64,000 nucleotides of DNA from Actinobacteria bacterium HGW-Actinobacteria-6 (GTDB lineage Bacteria > Actinomycetota > Coriobacteriia > Anaerosomatales > Anaerosomataceae): the NCBI GenBank assembly GCA_002841295.1, contig PHEU01000001.1, positions 62,001 through 126,000 on the forward strand, given 5' to 3'. Made by a program: the position numbers and the translations under genes. This document shows positions 26,655 through 36,667 of the stretch, piece after piece. The notes under the pieces were generated by a model that saw only the letters and a list, made by a program, of their open reading frames with translations, was not told where the DNA came from and did no database searches. Each line of letters begins with the position of its first letter. Position 1 is the stretch's first letter.

Positions 26655-27959
26655 CTAGTCGCTCCGACGTCTGTCGAGTACCCGCTTGGCTTTGCCGGCG
26701 GTTCGCTCTATGGTACCAGGTTCCACCAGGCGCACCTTCGCATGCAGGCCGATGACCGAGTAGATCCGCTCGGAAACACTCTTGGTGAACGCGACCATCT
26801 CGGCCATCACATCCGAGAATATCTCCTCGGCGACTTCGATTTGAACCTCGATGTCGTCCATCGCTCCTGCACGATCGATGATGATCAGGTAATGGGGCTC
26901 GATTCCCTCGATCTTGAAGAGTACATCCTCGATCTGCGACGGGAAGACGTTCACGCCCCGGATGATGAGCATATCGTCGGTACGCGCGCGCACTTTGCGC
27001 ATGCGCGCGGCCGTACGGCCACATGCGCACGGCGACGTATCGAGTACGGTCAGGTCGTGCGTGCGGTACCTCAGCACGGGGAATGCCTCCTTGGTGAGCG
27101 TCGTGATGATCAGCTCACCCTCCTCCCCTTCCGCAACGGGCTCGCCCGTTTCAGGATTGACGACTTCGAACAGGAAGTGGTCCTCGGCCATATGCAGGCC
27201 GCACTGGTACTCGCATTCGCCAGACACACCCGGTCCCATCACTTCGGAGAGACCGTAATTGTCAGTGGCAAGAATTCCCAGACGCTTCTCGATCTCCTCG
27301 CGCATACCCTCGCCAGAAGGCTCTCCGCCGAAGAGGCCCACACGCAGCGGCAGCGAGCGAATGTCGATGCCCGCCTTCTCGGCCACTTCCGCGATGTAGA
27401 GTGCGTAGCTTGGCGTGCACACGAGAACAGTCGTTCCGAAGTCCTGCATCATCATGAGCTGTCGCTCGGTGTTGCCGGCGCCCGCTGGGAAGACAGTCGC
27501 TCCAACGCGCTCGATGCCGTAGTGCATGCCCCAGCCGCCGGTGAACATCCCGTAGAGGAACGCCATCTGCACCCGGTCCTTTGATGTGACACCCGCCGCC
27601 GAGGCGATTCGTGCTGTGAGCTCCGACCAGGTGTTGAGGTCGCCTTTTGTGTATCCGACAACGATCGGTTTGCCGGTCGTGCCTGACGAGCTGTGCACGC
27701 GAACGACTTCTTCGAGCGGGACCGCGAACATCCCGTACGGGTACGTGTCGCGCAGCGCAGTCTTGTCGGTCATCGGCAGCCGACGAACGTCGTCAAGCGA
27801 GCGGATATCCTTCGGCCGGACACCCGAGGCATCAAGCGCCTCCCGATAGAACGGCACGCGCTCGTACACCCACTCCACGGTCGCCTGCAGCCTGCGCAGT
27901 TGTAGCGCCGCGAGCGCCTCTCTCGGCATGGATTCGTACTCTGCATTCCAGATAGGCAT
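26655..27959 (-). CDS. paaK: Phenylacetate--CoA ligase family protein (copy 1)
   Basis: A 434-residue adenylate-forming enzyme of the PaaK family, which makes aryl- or acyl-CoA from the acid, ATP and CoA. Motifs are the P-loop [26 protein letters not shown] and the C-terminal [14 protein letters not shown] CxC pair in [11 protein letters not shown] is typical of the family. It is the last gene of the iorAB-ACT-livKHMGF operon. With IorAB producing aryl-CoA from amino-acid-derived 2-oxo acids, this ligase could interconvert arylacetyl-CoA and arylacetate. Its direction in the cell is an inference. A paralogue lies at 49433-50737. Confidence 0.9.
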   Translation of the reverse strand: MPIWNAEYESMPREALAALQLRRLQATVEWVYERVPFYREALDASGVRPKDIRSLDDVRRLPMTDKTALRDTYPYGMFAVPLEEVVRVHSSSGTTGKPIVVGYTKGDLNTWSELTARIASAAGVTSKDRVQMAFLYGMFTGGWGMHYGIERVGATVFPAGAGNTERQLMMMQDFGTTVLVCTPSYALYIAEVAEKAGIDIRSLPLRVGLFGGEPSGEGMREEIEKRLGILATDNYGLSEVMGPGVSGECEYQCGLHMAEDHFLFEVVNPETGEPVAEGEEGELIITTLTKEAFPVLRYRTHDLTVLDTSPCACGRTAARMRKVRARTDDMLIIRGVNVFPSQIEDVLFKIEGIEPHYLIIIDRAGAMDDIEVQIEVAEEIFSDVMAEMVAFTKSVSERIYSVIGLHAKVRLVEPGTIERTAGKAKRVLDRRRSD

Positions 27960-27967
27960 GCTTCCCC

Positions 27968-28699
27968 CTACTCCTTACCGTGCCAAGCGCCGAGGTAGAT
28001 AAGGCGCACATCGTCATTGTCGGCTAGCTCAGATGCGGCTCCGCTGAGCACCATGTGTCCGGAGCGCATCACGTGTCCACGCTGCGCATGCTTGAGCGCG
28101 AGGTTCGCGTCTTGCTCCACGAGCAGAATGCCGAGCCCCTCCGAGCGAAGATCATCGAGCACGCCGAAGATGTCGGCGATCACTTTGGGCGCGAGGCCAA
28201 GCGAGGGCTCGTCTAGCAGCAAGACGCGCGGATTGGACATCAGCGCTCTGGCGATCGCCAACATCTGCTGCTCACCACCAGAGAGCGTTGAAGCGGGCTG
28301 CGACGAACGCTCGGCAAGCACCGGGAAGAGCGAGTTCACGCGCTTGAGCGAGTCGGCCACCTCTGCCGTCGAGCGGCGCGTATGCGCACCGAGCGCCAGG
28401 TTCTCGGCTACAGACATCGGACCGAACAGCATCCGAGCCTCGGGAACGAGTGCAAGGCCGCGTCGCACGAGCCGCTCTGGTGCCAAACCGGTGACGTCGC
28501 GGTCCTCCAGGGTGACGTTACCCGCCGTTGGTCGCACCAGGCCAGCGATAGTCTTGAGCAGCGTCGACTTGCCTGCGCCGTTCGCACCGATGATCGTGAC
28601 GATCTCGCCGCGCATCACCTCGAGCGATGCCCCACGTATGACGGGAACGCGCCCGTACCCCGCATCGAGTCCTTCAACCCTCAGAAGAACCTCAGGCAT
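27968..28699 (-). CDS. livF: Branched-chain/aromatic amino acid ABC transporter, ATPase LivF
   Basis: A 243-residue ABC ATPase: Walker [11 protein letters not shown]-loop region, signature LSGGEQQ, Walker [14 protein letters not shown]. The length and the SLGLAPKV segment are typical of LivF. The ATG at 28699 overlaps the livG stop by 8 nt. Part of a complete livKHMGF set. Confidence 0.93.
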   Translation of the reverse strand: MPEVLLRVEGLDAGYGRVPVIRGASLEVMRGEIVTIIGANGAGKSTLLKTIAGLVRPTAGNVTLEDRDVTGLAPERLVRRGLALVPEARMLFGPMSVAENLALGAHTRRSTAEVADSLKRVNSLFPVLAERSSQPASTLSGGEQQMLAIARALMSNPRVLLLDEPSLGLAPKVIADIFGVLDDLRSEGLGILLVEQDANLALKHAQRGHVMRSGHMVLSGAASELADNDDVRLIYLGAWHGKE

Positions 28700-29462
28700 C
28701 GGGCACCTCCTCGCCGAGATACGCCTCGATGACCGCCGGATCCTTCTGGATGAGCTTAGGCGAGCCCTCAGCGATCTTACGACCCCGATCGAGCACGACG
28801 ATCTCATCCGATATCTCCATGACGAGACCCATGTCGTGTTCAACGATGAGTATCGTCGTGCCGTCGGCCTGGATGCGACGAAGGCTCGCAGCGAGTGCTT
28901 GTGTCTCGGCGTTGTTCAGCCCGGCAGCCGGTTCGTCGAGCAACAAGAGCTTCGGGGCTGCCGCAAGCGCCCGCGCGATCTCCACCAGTCTGCGTACGCC
29001 ATGCGGGATGTCTGCGCCCGGTGCATCGGCGAACTCCTCGGCACCCACAAGGCGCAGAAGCCGCCCGGCACGCTCGACTGCCATGCGATCCGCTTTCCGC
29101 GTTGCCGGAAGCCGAAGTGCGCCGGCCGCAAAACCGGTGGCGAGCTGCGTGTGCATTCCGACGAGCACATTCTCTATCACCGACATCTCCCCGAACACCT
29201 GCGTGTTCTGGAACGTTCGCGCGATGCCCGCGCGCACAACCTTGAACGGCTTCAAGGCAACCATTGGCTGGCCGAGAAACGTGACCGTGCCTGCATCCGG
29301 ACACTCGAAACCGGTCAGGAGGTTGAATAGCGTGCTCTTGCCGGCGCCGTTCGGGCCGATAAGGGCTTTGATCATGCCTTCATGAACGTCGAAAGACACG
29401 TTGTCTACCGCGGTCAGTCCACCGAAGCTCTTCGAAAGCCCACGAACCGAGAGCATGGTCAC
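28692..29462 (-). CDS. livG: Branched-chain/aromatic amino acid ABC transporter, ATPase LivG
   Basis: A 256-residue ABC ATPase: Walker A GPNGAGKST, the LivG-specific ARTFQNTQVFGEMSV segment, a degenerate signature PHGVRRLVEIARAL, Walker B LLLLDEPAAGLN and H-loop VEHDM. The usual signature LSGGQ is replaced by IPHGVRR, a common LivG variation. It begins with GTG overlapping livM; an ATG two codons later is also possible. Confidence 0.92.
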   Translation of the reverse strand: MTMLSVRGLSKSFGGLTAVDNVSFDVHEGMIKALIGPNGAGKSTLFNLLTGFECPDAGTVTFLGQPMVALKPFKVVRAGIARTFQNTQVFGEMSVIENVLVGMHTQLATGFAAGALRLPATRKADRMAVERAGRLLRLVGAEEFADAPGADIPHGVRRLVEIARALAAAPKLLLLDEPAAGLNNAETQALAASLRRIQADGTTILIVEHDMGLVMEISDEIVVLDRGRKIAEGSPKLIQKDPAVIEAYLGEEVPDA

Positions 29463-30454
29463 GATGCGTCACCCGCCCTGCGTGAGCGCCTGAGCATCCC
29501 TGCAACGCCGCCCGGTGCAAACAACAACACGCCGATCATCACAATGCCGGAGATGTCCGCCTCCCAATCCTGCAGAAAGGCGACTGCATCTCTCGGCAGA
29601 CCCGGCACGAGCGCGTCGATGTACGGCAGCAACGTCAGGGCAACACAGGCGACGACGGGACCGGTAATCGATCCAGTGCCTCCGAGAACCACCATCGCCA
29701 CAAGGAGCACCGAGAACTCAAGCGAGAACGTGGTAGGCGATACGAAGCCAACGACGCCTGCGTACAGCGCACCGGCGAGACCGGCGAGACCGGCCGAAAG
29801 TGTGAAGACCTGAACGCGCAGGCGGCCCGTGTCGATGCCGCAGGCCTGGGCCCCGAGTTCGGTCCCGTGAACGGCACGCAGCGCGCGTCCGGGCCGGGTG
29901 CGCACAAGATTCGAAGCCAGTACCACGACGATGATCGCCACTCCCCAGACAAGGAGGTAGCTGGCACCGGGCGTTGCGATCTTGAAGGGACCGACCGATG
30001 GGAACGGGATTCCCCGTAGTCCGTCGTTTCCACCCGTGATGGCGCTCGCTTCCACGAAGAAGACGCCGAGGATCTCACTAAACGCGAGTGTCGCCATCGC
30101 GAGGTAGTGGCCCTTGAGTCGCAGCATCGGAAGCGAGAGCAAGAGTCCAACAACCGACGCAAGAGCAACGCCGATTGCGACTGCGGCGAGCCATGGCAGC
30201 GCTCGGGTCGCAGTCAGATAACCGACCGAGTATGCCCCGATGCCGAAGAACGCCGCATGTCCCAGCGAAATCTGACCGGCATAGCCAAAAAGCAGAGCCA
30301 GTCCGGTCACAACGATCACGTTGAGCCCGACGAACGTGAGAACCTTGAACAGGTATCTGTCATCGGTCAGAAGCGGCACCGCCGCAACCAACGCAACGAT
30401 GAGTACGGGCGCTACGCGCGCGATAGCTCGGTCAAGTCCGTATCGGGCGCTCAC
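29459..30454 (-). CDS. livM: Branched-chain/aromatic amino acid ABC transporter, permease LivM
   Basis: A 331-residue permease with about ten hydrophobic helices and the LivM motifs GLALLFGYAGQISLGHAAFFGIGAY (positions ~50-75; read as consecutive segments) and GNDGLRGIP. It overlaps livH and livG by 4 nt, so the transporter genes are translationally coupled. Confidence 0.93.
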   Translation of the reverse strand: MSARYGLDRAIARVAPVLIVALVAAVPLLTDDRYLFKVLTFVGLNVIVVTGLALLFGYAGQISLGHAAFFGIGAYSVGYLTATRALPWLAAVAIGVALASVVGLLLSLPMLRLKGHYLAMATLAFSEILGVFFVEASAITGGNDGLRGIPFPSVGPFKIATPGASYLLVWGVAIIVVVLASNLVRTRPGRALRAVHGTELGAQACGIDTGRLRVQVFTLSAGLAGLAGALYAGVVGFVSPTTFSLEFSVLLVAMVVLGGTGSITGPVVACVALTLLPYIDALVPGLPRDAVAFLQDWEADISGIVMIGVLLFAPGGVAGMLRRSRRAGDAS

Positions 30455-31329
30455 ACCTTCTCCTTCCCTGCTCGGCCAAAGAGGCCTTGCGGTCGAAGGA
30501 ACAGGACCGCAAGCAGCACCACGAGCGAAATGACGTCTTTGTATGTGCTCGACAGGAACCCGACAGACAGGCTTTCAAGGACGCCAAGGAGAAGCCCGCC
30601 GACAACCGCCGCAACCGGGCTGCCGAGGCCGCCTAGGATGGCTGCGGCGAATCCCTTGATACCGGCGCGTGCGCCCACATCGAAGGCTGTCTGCGTGAGC
30701 GGAGCGACTACTGCCCCGCCGAGCGCGCCAAGTGCGGCCGCGAGCCCGAATGAGAGCATGACCACGCCGGCGGTATCGACACCCATCAGGCGGGCCGCGT
30801 CGTGCGAAAGCGAGCATGCTCGCATAGCCCGGCCCAGTTTGGTCTTCGCGTACACAAGCGTCAGCGCAACGACCACGACGAACGTCAAGCCCCATATCCA
30901 CAGGACCTGCGGATCGATCGCTGCGCCGCCGATAATGACCGGTGGCCCAGGCGTGAATGCAGGAAGCGCCATCTCATTCGGGCCGAAGATGTGCCGCGCC
31001 AGAGACTTCAGAACCATCGACGCGCCGATCGTGATGATGATCAGCACGAGGCCACCGGAGTCTCTCCTCGGCCGAAGCGCGAAGCGCTCGAGCGCCACGC
31101 CGATTCCCGCCGAGACCAAAACCGACGCGACAACCGCGAGCGGCAGAGGCAGCCCGAAGCGCACGCCGGCTACCGCAAGTACCCCGCCCAGCATGAAGAA
31201 CTCACCCTGGGCGAAGTTTATGATTCCTGTCGATGCGTACACGAGCGTGAACCCGAGGGCAACGAGCGCGTAGACCGCGCCGTTTTGAAGCCCTGAGACC
31301 ACGAACTGCAGCAGCTCCGAGCTACTCAT
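30451..31329 (-). CDS. livH: Branched-chain/aromatic amino acid ABC transporter, permease LivH
   Basis: A 292-residue permease beginning LLQFVVSGLQNGAVYALVAL and then GIINFAQGEFFMLGG, both typical of LivH. The conserved SHDAARLMGVDT cytoplasmic loop near residue 185 is present. It lies 21 nt downstream of the binding-protein gene. Confidence 0.93.
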   Translation of the reverse strand: MSSSELLQFVVSGLQNGAVYALVALGFTLVYASTGIINFAQGEFFMLGGVLAVAGVRFGLPLPLAVVASVLVSAGIGVALERFALRPRRDSGGLVLIIITIGASMVLKSLARHIFGPNEMALPAFTPGPPVIIGGAAIDPQVLWIWGLTFVVVVALTLVYAKTKLGRAMRACSLSHDAARLMGVDTAGVVMLSFGLAAALGALGGAVVAPLTQTAFDVGARAGIKGFAAAILGGLGSPVAAVVGGLLLGVLESLSVGFLSSTYKDVISLVVLLAVLFLRPQGLFGRAGKEKV

Positions 31330-31350
31330 CGATCACTCTGACGCACCTGG

Positions 31351-32535
31351 TCACTTGGCGAGCACCCATTCGTTGCCCTCAACGCGGTAGAAGACGAGGT
31401 CGGCCTCGGTGAGTCCATTGTGATCCTGGGGTCCATACGTGAATGTCCCGCCAATACCGACAAGGCCCGAAGTCTGCTCGATCGCGTCCCGCAGCGCCGC
31501 CGGAGTCGCGTCGCCCTCGATTCTGGAGAGCGCATCGGTCACAACCAAGAACGCGTCATACGCGTGTCCGGCGAAGATATCCGGTGCTACGTCGTAAGCC
31601 TTGGTGTAGTCAGAGATGAACGCGGTGGCAACGTCATACGCGGGCGTGTCCACGCCGTACGCTTCAGGAACGAGAATCTTGCCCGCCGCAAACTGGAATC
31701 CCTCAGCTGCATCGGCGGCACCCTCGATGAACTCGCGCCGACCGTTGCCGGGGCTGCCTACGAGCGGCACATCCATACCGAGCTGCTTCAGGTTCTTGGC
31801 GACGATTGCCGCTTCCTTGCCGGCATTCCACATCAAGACGACATCCGGTGATGCCGATTTGATCTTAGTGAGCTGGGCCATCATGTCAGTGTCGCCGGGA
31901 TTGAACGTCTCATCGGCAATGATCTTCACGCCAGCTGCAGCGGCCTGCGCAACGATGATGTCGTGGCCGTCCTTGCCGTAGCCACCAGTGTCCGAGATCA
32001 CCGCAACGTTAGTCAGGCCACGTTCCTTCAGTTGCCTGAGCGTGAACGGCACCACGGTTCTGTTCGGCCACGGTGTCTGGAATACCAACTCATCGAATTC
32101 AGCCGTTATGACCGAGCCACCGGCCATAGATACCTGAGGAATCGCTGCGCGATCGATATCGTCACGCAGCGCCATCGTCTGGCCGGTTCCGGTGGCGCCG
32201 ATGATCGCGATGACATCTTCTTGCTCGATCAGTCGCGCAACGGCTGCCTGCGCTTTGGCGGGATCAGTCGCGTCGTCCTCGAAGATGACCTCGACCTGGC
32301 GTCCGTTCACACCGCCAGCGTCATTAAGGCGTTTCATCTCCATTTCGATCGCGTTCTTTTCGGGCGTGCCGAGACCCGCGTACGTTCCCGTGAGCGACAC
32401 GACAGCCCCGATGCGGTACGGCTCCGCGACATCGCCTGTCGACTCACCCGAGCCGCTACCGGAGCAGCCAACACCCGTCACCGCGATCAACAGAGCGGCG
32501 AGCACGGCCACAACCATCTTAAACTGAGTATTCAT
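31351..32535 (-). CDS. livK: Amino-acid ABC transporter substrate-binding lipoprotein LivK
   Basis: A 394-residue periplasmic-binding-type protein (type I fold, Peripla_BP_6). The signal peptide ends in a lipobox at TGVGCSG, so the protein is anchored to the membrane by a lipid on that cysteine, followed by a Ser/Gly linker. The segment VVSLTGTYAGLGTPEKNAIE is typical of LivJ/K proteins. The ATG at 32535 has GGAGGG upstream. The operon context suggests aromatic or branched-chain amino acids as ligand. Confidence 0.92.
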   Translation of the reverse strand: MNTQFKMVVAVLAALLIAVTGVGCSGSGSGESTGDVAEPYRIGAVVSLTGTYAGLGTPEKNAIEMEMKRLNDAGGVNGRQVEVIFEDDATDPAKAQAAVARLIEQEDVIAIIGATGTGQTMALRDDIDRAAIPQVSMAGGSVITAEFDELVFQTPWPNRTVVPFTLRQLKERGLTNVAVISDTGGYGKDGHDIIVAQAAAAGVKIIADETFNPGDTDMMAQLTKIKSASPDVVLMWNAGKEAAIVAKNLKQLGMDVPLVGSPGNGRREFIEGAADAAEGFQFAAGKILVPEAYGVDTPAYDVATAFISDYTKAYDVAPDIFAGHAYDAFLVVTDALSRIEGDATPAALRDAIEQTSGLVGIGGTFTYGPQDHNGLTEADLVFYRVEGNEWVLAK

Positions 32536-32573
32536 GACAGCCCTCCGGTCACCCGATCCCCATAACCCATCAC

Positions 32574-32999
32574 TCACGCTGAGGCGATTTCCGCCTGGTC
32601 GACCAATCGAACCGGCTTGTCAGCCAGCAAGTGCAGCGCACGATCCACATCGGCGACATTGATGACAACGTAGGTCGCGATGAGCGAGTAGACATACTCG
32701 ATATTCACACCCGCCGAGGAGACCATCTGCAGTACACCGGCAAGTCCGCCCGGCACGTCCGGAAGGTCAATGCAGATGACTGCGTCTTCGCGAACCGTGA
32801 ATGAGGCCGCACGGAGCGCAGCGGCGGCATCCTCGGGCCGATCGACTATCAGTCTCAGAATGCCGAATTCGGCCGTGTCTGAGACGGAGAAGCCACGTAT
32901 ATTGATGCCCGACTCGCCGAGGATGGCAGTAATCTCACTCACGCGCCCCGACTTGTTCTCTATGAAAACGGAGAGCTGCTTCACATGCATGTCGCTCAC
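32574..32999 (-). CDS. Tandem ACT-domain protein (copy 1)
   Basis: A 141-residue protein with two ACT domains (about 1-70 and 71-141) and no catalytic domain. The first starts KQLSVFIENKSGRVSEIT, and the second has DLPDVPGGLAGVLQM. ACT domains bind small ligands, usually amino acids. A paralogue lies beside the second paaK gene at 48998-49429, so an ACT protein accompanies each PaaK. It probably senses an amino acid processed by the pathway. The start is GTG in a GTGA overlap with iorB. Confidence 0.88.
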   Translation of the reverse strand: MSDMHVKQLSVFIENKSGRVSEITAILGESGINIRGFSVSDTAEFGILRLIVDRPEDAAAALRAASFTVREDAVICIDLPDVPGGLAGVLQMVSSAGVNIEYVYSLIATYVVINVADVDRALHLLADKPVRLVDQAEIASA

Positions 33000-33589
33000 A
33001 GTTCACACGCCCCTTCCGCACACGCCTTTCGGCCCAATTCGAATGCCCGCAGGTTCGCCTCGACGGTCTTTGGAGGAACGCGCGATGCGATCACTTCACG
33101 CCATGTTTCCTCGGCGAACGGTAGTCCAAAGGATGCCGCCCCCAGCAGTACGACGTTTGCCGAGCGCGGGCTACCCGCTTCGCATGCGATTGCCTCTGCA
33201 TCGATGAAAACTGCCCCCTCGTAGTCGAGCGCAGCCTCGACGCCAGCGACGGCAGGCACGGCGCCCGTGAGTACCGGCAACGGATGAATAGTGCGGCTGT
33301 TGACGACCAGCCTGCCATCCGGAGCAAGGTACGTAAGCCTGCGAGCCGCTTCGGTGATCTCGAATGCGATGAGGTGATCAGCCACGCCGGGATCGATAAT
33401 CGGCGAGAATACGCACTCTCCGAAACGAACGATCGTGTCCACTGATCCGCCGCGTTGTGCCATGCCGTGGACCTCAGAGAGTTTGACGTCATGCCCCTCG
33501 GCAACCGCCACCTTGGCAATGACATCGCCAGCAAGGATGGTTCCCTGGCCGCCAACTCCTACGAGCACAACAGTCGTCACGTCGGCCAT
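32996..33589 (-). CDS. iorB: Indolepyruvate ferredoxin oxidoreductase, beta subunit
   Basis: A 197-residue gamma-domain subunit of the 2-oxoacid:ferredoxin oxidoreductase family, with VGVGGQGTILAGDVIA at the N-terminus and SEVHGMAQRGGSVDT. With IorA it oxidatively decarboxylates aryl pyruvates to aryl-CoA and reduced ferredoxin. The start ATG overlaps the iorA stop by one base (TAATG). Confidence 0.94.
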   Translation of the reverse strand: MADVTTVVLVGVGGQGTILAGDVIAKVAVAEGHDVKLSEVHGMAQRGGSVDTIVRFGECVFSPIIDPGVADHLIAFEITEAARRLTYLAPDGRLVVNSRTIHPLPVLTGAVPAVAGVEAALDYEGAVFIDAEAIACEAGSPRSANVVLLGAASFGLPFAEETWREVIASRVPPKTVEANLRAFELGRKACAEGACEL

Positions 33590-35343
33590 TACAGGACACC
33601 TCCAAAATCGCACGCAGCGCCCGATGAGACGATCGCGTCGAACTTGCAGACCTGGACGCACTGTCCGCAACCGACGCAGATGGCGGCGTCTATGATCGGC
33701 GAGCCGATCGGGAGTTTCATGATCGCGGGGCATCCCAGACGGACGCAGGCACCGCACTTCGTACAGAGCTCATCATCGATAGCCACGGGGTCTGCGTCGG
33801 AGCGAATGAGCAGTGCACACGGTGCTTTGGCGATGACGACACTGAGCCCAGGACGGGAGGTCTCCTCGGTAAGAACAGCGAGGGTATCGGCCATATCGAG
33901 CGGGTCGACAGTACGCACGGACTCGACGCCGAGCGCTTTGCAGAGCACCTCGAGGTCGAGTGCAGGCGCATCCTCGCCAGCAAGCGTCTTGCCTGAGACT
34001 GGATTGCCTTGGTGGCCTGTCATCGCGGTCGTCCTGTTATCGAGGATCGCTATGGTGCCCGACGCGCCGTTGTACACCATGTCGAGCACGCCGGTGATGC
34101 CGGAATGTGCGAACGTCGAATCCCCGATGACGCCCACGACCGGACGCTTTCCTGCGGCACCGGTGAGGCTGAGACCGTGCGCCATGCCTACGCTTGCTCC
34201 CATACACACGCACGTATCCATAGCGGAGAGCGGCGGCAGCGCACCGAGCGTGTAGCACCCGATGTCTCCGGTGACCACGGCCTTGAGCTTGCCGAGTGCC
34301 CAGTAGACGCCACGGTGAGGGCAACCGGGGCAGAGCAGTGGCGGTCGAGGCGGCAGATCCTTGATCGCCTCACGCAGGGTCGGCGCCTGCACCCCAAACG
34401 CGCTCGCGATCGCCGCAGGTGACAGCTCGCCTATGACGGGCAGCCCGGTTTCAACGAGTTCAACCCCCAGCACCTTCAGCCTGGAGGTCAGGTATGGGTC
34501 TAGTTCCTCAATGACGGCGACCCGCTTGACCTTCGAGACAAACTCTAGGATGAGGTCGTCCGGCAACGGATTGACAATGCCAAGCTTGAGGACAGATGCC
34601 TCGGGCAGTCCTTCCCGGGTGTACTGATAGGCGATGCCCGACGTGATCACGCCGAGTTCCGTGTCGCGCATCTCGATGCGATTGAGCGGCGATTCATTCG
34701 CGAACGCCTCAAGCCGCTTCATCCGCGCAGCGAGTTCAATACGACGTGCACGCGCATTTCCCGGCATCATGACCCACTTGGCAGGGCTCTGGACGAACTC
34801 AAGCGGCTCACGCGCCTCGCGCTCCCCCACCTCTACAAGGCTCTTGGAATGCGAGATGCGAGTCGTGGAACGCACCAGCACAGGGGTGTCGTACAGCTCG
34901 GATATCTCAAAGGCGATCTTCGTGAATTCAAGGGCTTCCTGGCTGCTGGACGGTTCCAGCATCGGCACCTTGGCGAACGAAGCGTAGTTGCGGCTATCCT
35001 GCGCATTCTGGCTTGAGTGCATACCCGGATCATCTGCTACTAGCAGCACGTAGCCACCACCCACGCCGATGTATGACAGCGTGAAGAGCGGGTCTGCGGC
35101 AACATTCACCCCAACGTGCTTCATGGTCACAAGCGTGCGATGCCCACCGTAGCTGACACCCACTCCAACCTCGGCAGCGACCTTCTCATTCGGTGCCCAT
35201 TGGCAGCGGACATCTTCATACGAGACAAGGTTCTCGAGAACTTCGGTCGACGGCGTGCCGGGATAACCCACGCCGACAGTAACGCCGGCCTCCCACGCCC
35301 CTCTCGCGACTGCCTCATTCCCTGACATCAGCGAGCGCGTCAA
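33589..35343 (-). CDS. iorA: Indolepyruvate ferredoxin oxidoreductase, alpha subunit
   Basis: A 584-residue subunit with a pyrimidine-binding domain (GNEAVARGAWEAG, GYPGTPSTE), a TPP-binding domain (CPGCPHRG, GDSTFAHSG, LDNRTTAMTG) and a C-terminal ferredoxin domain with two [4Fe-4S] motifs (CTKCGACVRLGCP and CVGCGQCVQVC). The TTG at 35343 is chosen because GGAGGTGG lies 6 nt upstream; ATG 35328 and GTG 35370 are alternatives. It is first in the operon and indicates fermentation of Trp, Phe or Tyr via their 2-oxo acids. Confidence 0.94.
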   Translation of the reverse strand: MTRSLMSGNEAVARGAWEAGVTVGVGYPGTPSTEVLENLVSYEDVRCQWAPNEKVAAEVGVGVSYGGHRTLVTMKHVGVNVAADPLFTLSYIGVGGGYVLLVADDPGMHSSQNAQDSRNYASFAKVPMLEPSSSQEALEFTKIAFEISELYDTPVLVRSTTRISHSKSLVEVGEREAREPLEFVQSPAKWVMMPGNARARRIELAARMKRLEAFANESPLNRIEMRDTELGVITSGIAYQYTREGLPEASVLKLGIVNPLPDDLILEFVSKVKRVAVIEELDPYLTSRLKVLGVELVETGLPVIGELSPAAIASAFGVQAPTLREAIKDLPPRPPLLCPGCPHRGVYWALGKLKAVVTGDIGCYTLGALPPLSAMDTCVCMGASVGMAHGLSLTGAAGKRPVVGVIGDSTFAHSGITGVLDMVYNGASGTIAILDNRTTAMTGHQGNPVSGKTLAGEDAPALDLEVLCKALGVESVRTVDPLDMADTLAVLTEETSRPGLSVVIAKAPCALLIRSDADPVAIDDELCTKCGACVRLGCPAIMKLPIGSPIIDAAICVGCGQCVQVCKFDAIVSSGAACDFGGVL

Positions 35344-35393
35344 ATGGCCACCTCCAGAGCGGATACTCACAGAAAATGAGCTGAATTCGCTGA

Positions 35394-35402
35394 ATCATAG
35401 CA
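35394..35402 (-). promoter_or_regulatory. Extended -10 promoter of the ior-liv-paaK operon
   Basis: On the minus strand TGC-TATGAT forms an extended -10 about 50 nt before the iorA start. No clear -35 accompanies it, which is acceptable for extended -10 promoters. This is the only good candidate ahead of the nine-gene operon. Confidence 0.5.
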
Positions 35403-35447
35403 CAGCAAAGCATGCAGAACCCGTGCGTAGGAGGTGGTCTGTTGGTG

Positions 35448-36566
35448 CTAGAAGCGGGATGCGCCCACGTAGTCGCCGCGCGAAGATATGCGCTCGGTGA
35501 GAGAGGAGACCTTCACAACGTCTCCAGTGCTTGGCGCGTGAACGTAGTTGCCGTTTCCAACGTAGATTCCAACGTGGTGCACCCGACCGGGATCACCGTT
35601 GGTCCCAAAGAACACGAGATCGCCTGAGCGCAACAGATCCAGTCTGTCAGCGGCGATGTGCGATCCAGCATTGTATTGGCTGCTGCTTGTCCGTGGCAGG
35701 GTGATGCCGACTTGCTTGTATACGTACTGGCAGAGGCCTGAACAGTCGAAACCGGATGGCGAGGATCCACCCCAGACATACGGCACACCCAGGTACCTCA
35801 GAGCTATTCCAACCACTTCCGGCTGCCCGCCGGTCAGGTCACCCTCGGCGGTCGATGACCTTCCGCCCGAACTACTGGAGGCGAGCGCGGCGGCCTGGGC
35901 GGCGCGCTCGGCGGCAAGCTTCGCCTGCCGAGCTTCCTCTTCCTTTATGAGCGTCTTCACTTCGGCGTTAAGCGATGCTACATACGCTTCTTGCTTGTTG
36001 ATCTTCGCCTCGATGTCGGAAGCTCGAATCTTGGCCTCACTGCGCAGCGCGACTTGCTCGGTCTCGCGGGTCTCGAGAGATGCCTCAAGTGCCTCCACTG
36101 ACGCCTTTGTCTCTTTGACCTGCTTCACTAGATCCGCATCGCTCTGATTGATTCGGACCAGAAGGTCAACTCGGGAGATAAGGTCTTCAAACGACGACGT
36201 ACCAAGAAGCATACCTACGAAGTTCGCGTTGCCATCCTTGTAGATATTTGCGGCTCTGTCGGCAAGCTGAGTCCGAGCGAACGCGAGATCTCTCGTGGCA
36301 ACATCAAGGTCGGCTCGCACTTTGCGAATCTCCTCGCGTGTCTTGTCGAGCGCCTCGGAAATGGCGTTGTACTCCTCGATCTGCACTTCGAGCTCGTTCG
36401 CCATCTTCTCAAGTTCAGCCTGCGCAGAGTCAGCCTGCTCGCGCTTCTCTTCGATCGTGGCATTGGTTGGGGCAGCCGAAACCGGAACAGCCGCAAAGAT
36501 GAGGGAGAAAGCGACCGCGCAGGCGAAAAGCGCGCGCCAGCGGGAATTGGCGAGTGTAGACCGCAC
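35448..36566 (-). CDS. Secreted NlpC/P60 peptidoglycan hydrolase with coiled coil
   Basis: A 372-residue exported protein: signal peptide (cleavage likely after AVPVSAA), a long coiled coil (~40-240), a short Ser/Gly linker and an NlpC/P60 domain (~260-372). The catalytic cysteine is in FDCSGLCQYV and the histidine in RVHHVGIYVGNG. It resembles CwlO/RipA-type D,L-endopeptidases, in which the coiled coil binds an activator such as FtsEX. The GTG at 36566 has GGAGGTG upstream and leads straight into the signal peptide. Confidence 0.9.
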   Translation of the reverse strand: MRSTLANSRWRALFACAVAFSLIFAAVPVSAAPTNATIEEKREQADSAQAELEKMANELEVQIEEYNAISEALDKTREEIRKVRADLDVATRDLAFARTQLADRAANIYKDGNANFVGMLLGTSSFEDLISRVDLLVRINQSDADLVKQVKETKASVEALEASLETRETEQVALRSEAKIRASDIEAKINKQEAYVASLNAEVKTLIKEEEARQAKLAAERAAQAAALASSSSGGRSSTAEGDLTGGQPEVVGIALRYLGVPYVWGGSSPSGFDCSGLCQYVYKQVGITLPRTSSSQYNAGSHIAADRLDLLRSGDLVFFGTNGDPGRVHHVGIYVGNGNYVHAPSTGDVVKVSSLTERISSRGDYVGASRF

Positions 36567-36667
36567 GATGCACCTCCAACTGCGTCTAGTTACTACGTCA
36601 AGAGGGCGGTCACAAGAATAACCATCAATCAATTCGTTATATATCCTACCACAGCCAGGCAAAACGC

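Noticed and set aside
25923-27584. 553-codon plus-strand frame
   Set aside because: Antisense to the first paaK gene and its downstream neighbours; composition is His/Arg-rich and there is no ribosome site.
28017-29330. 437-codon plus-strand frame
   Set aside because: Antisense to livF and livG, which have complete ABC motifs.
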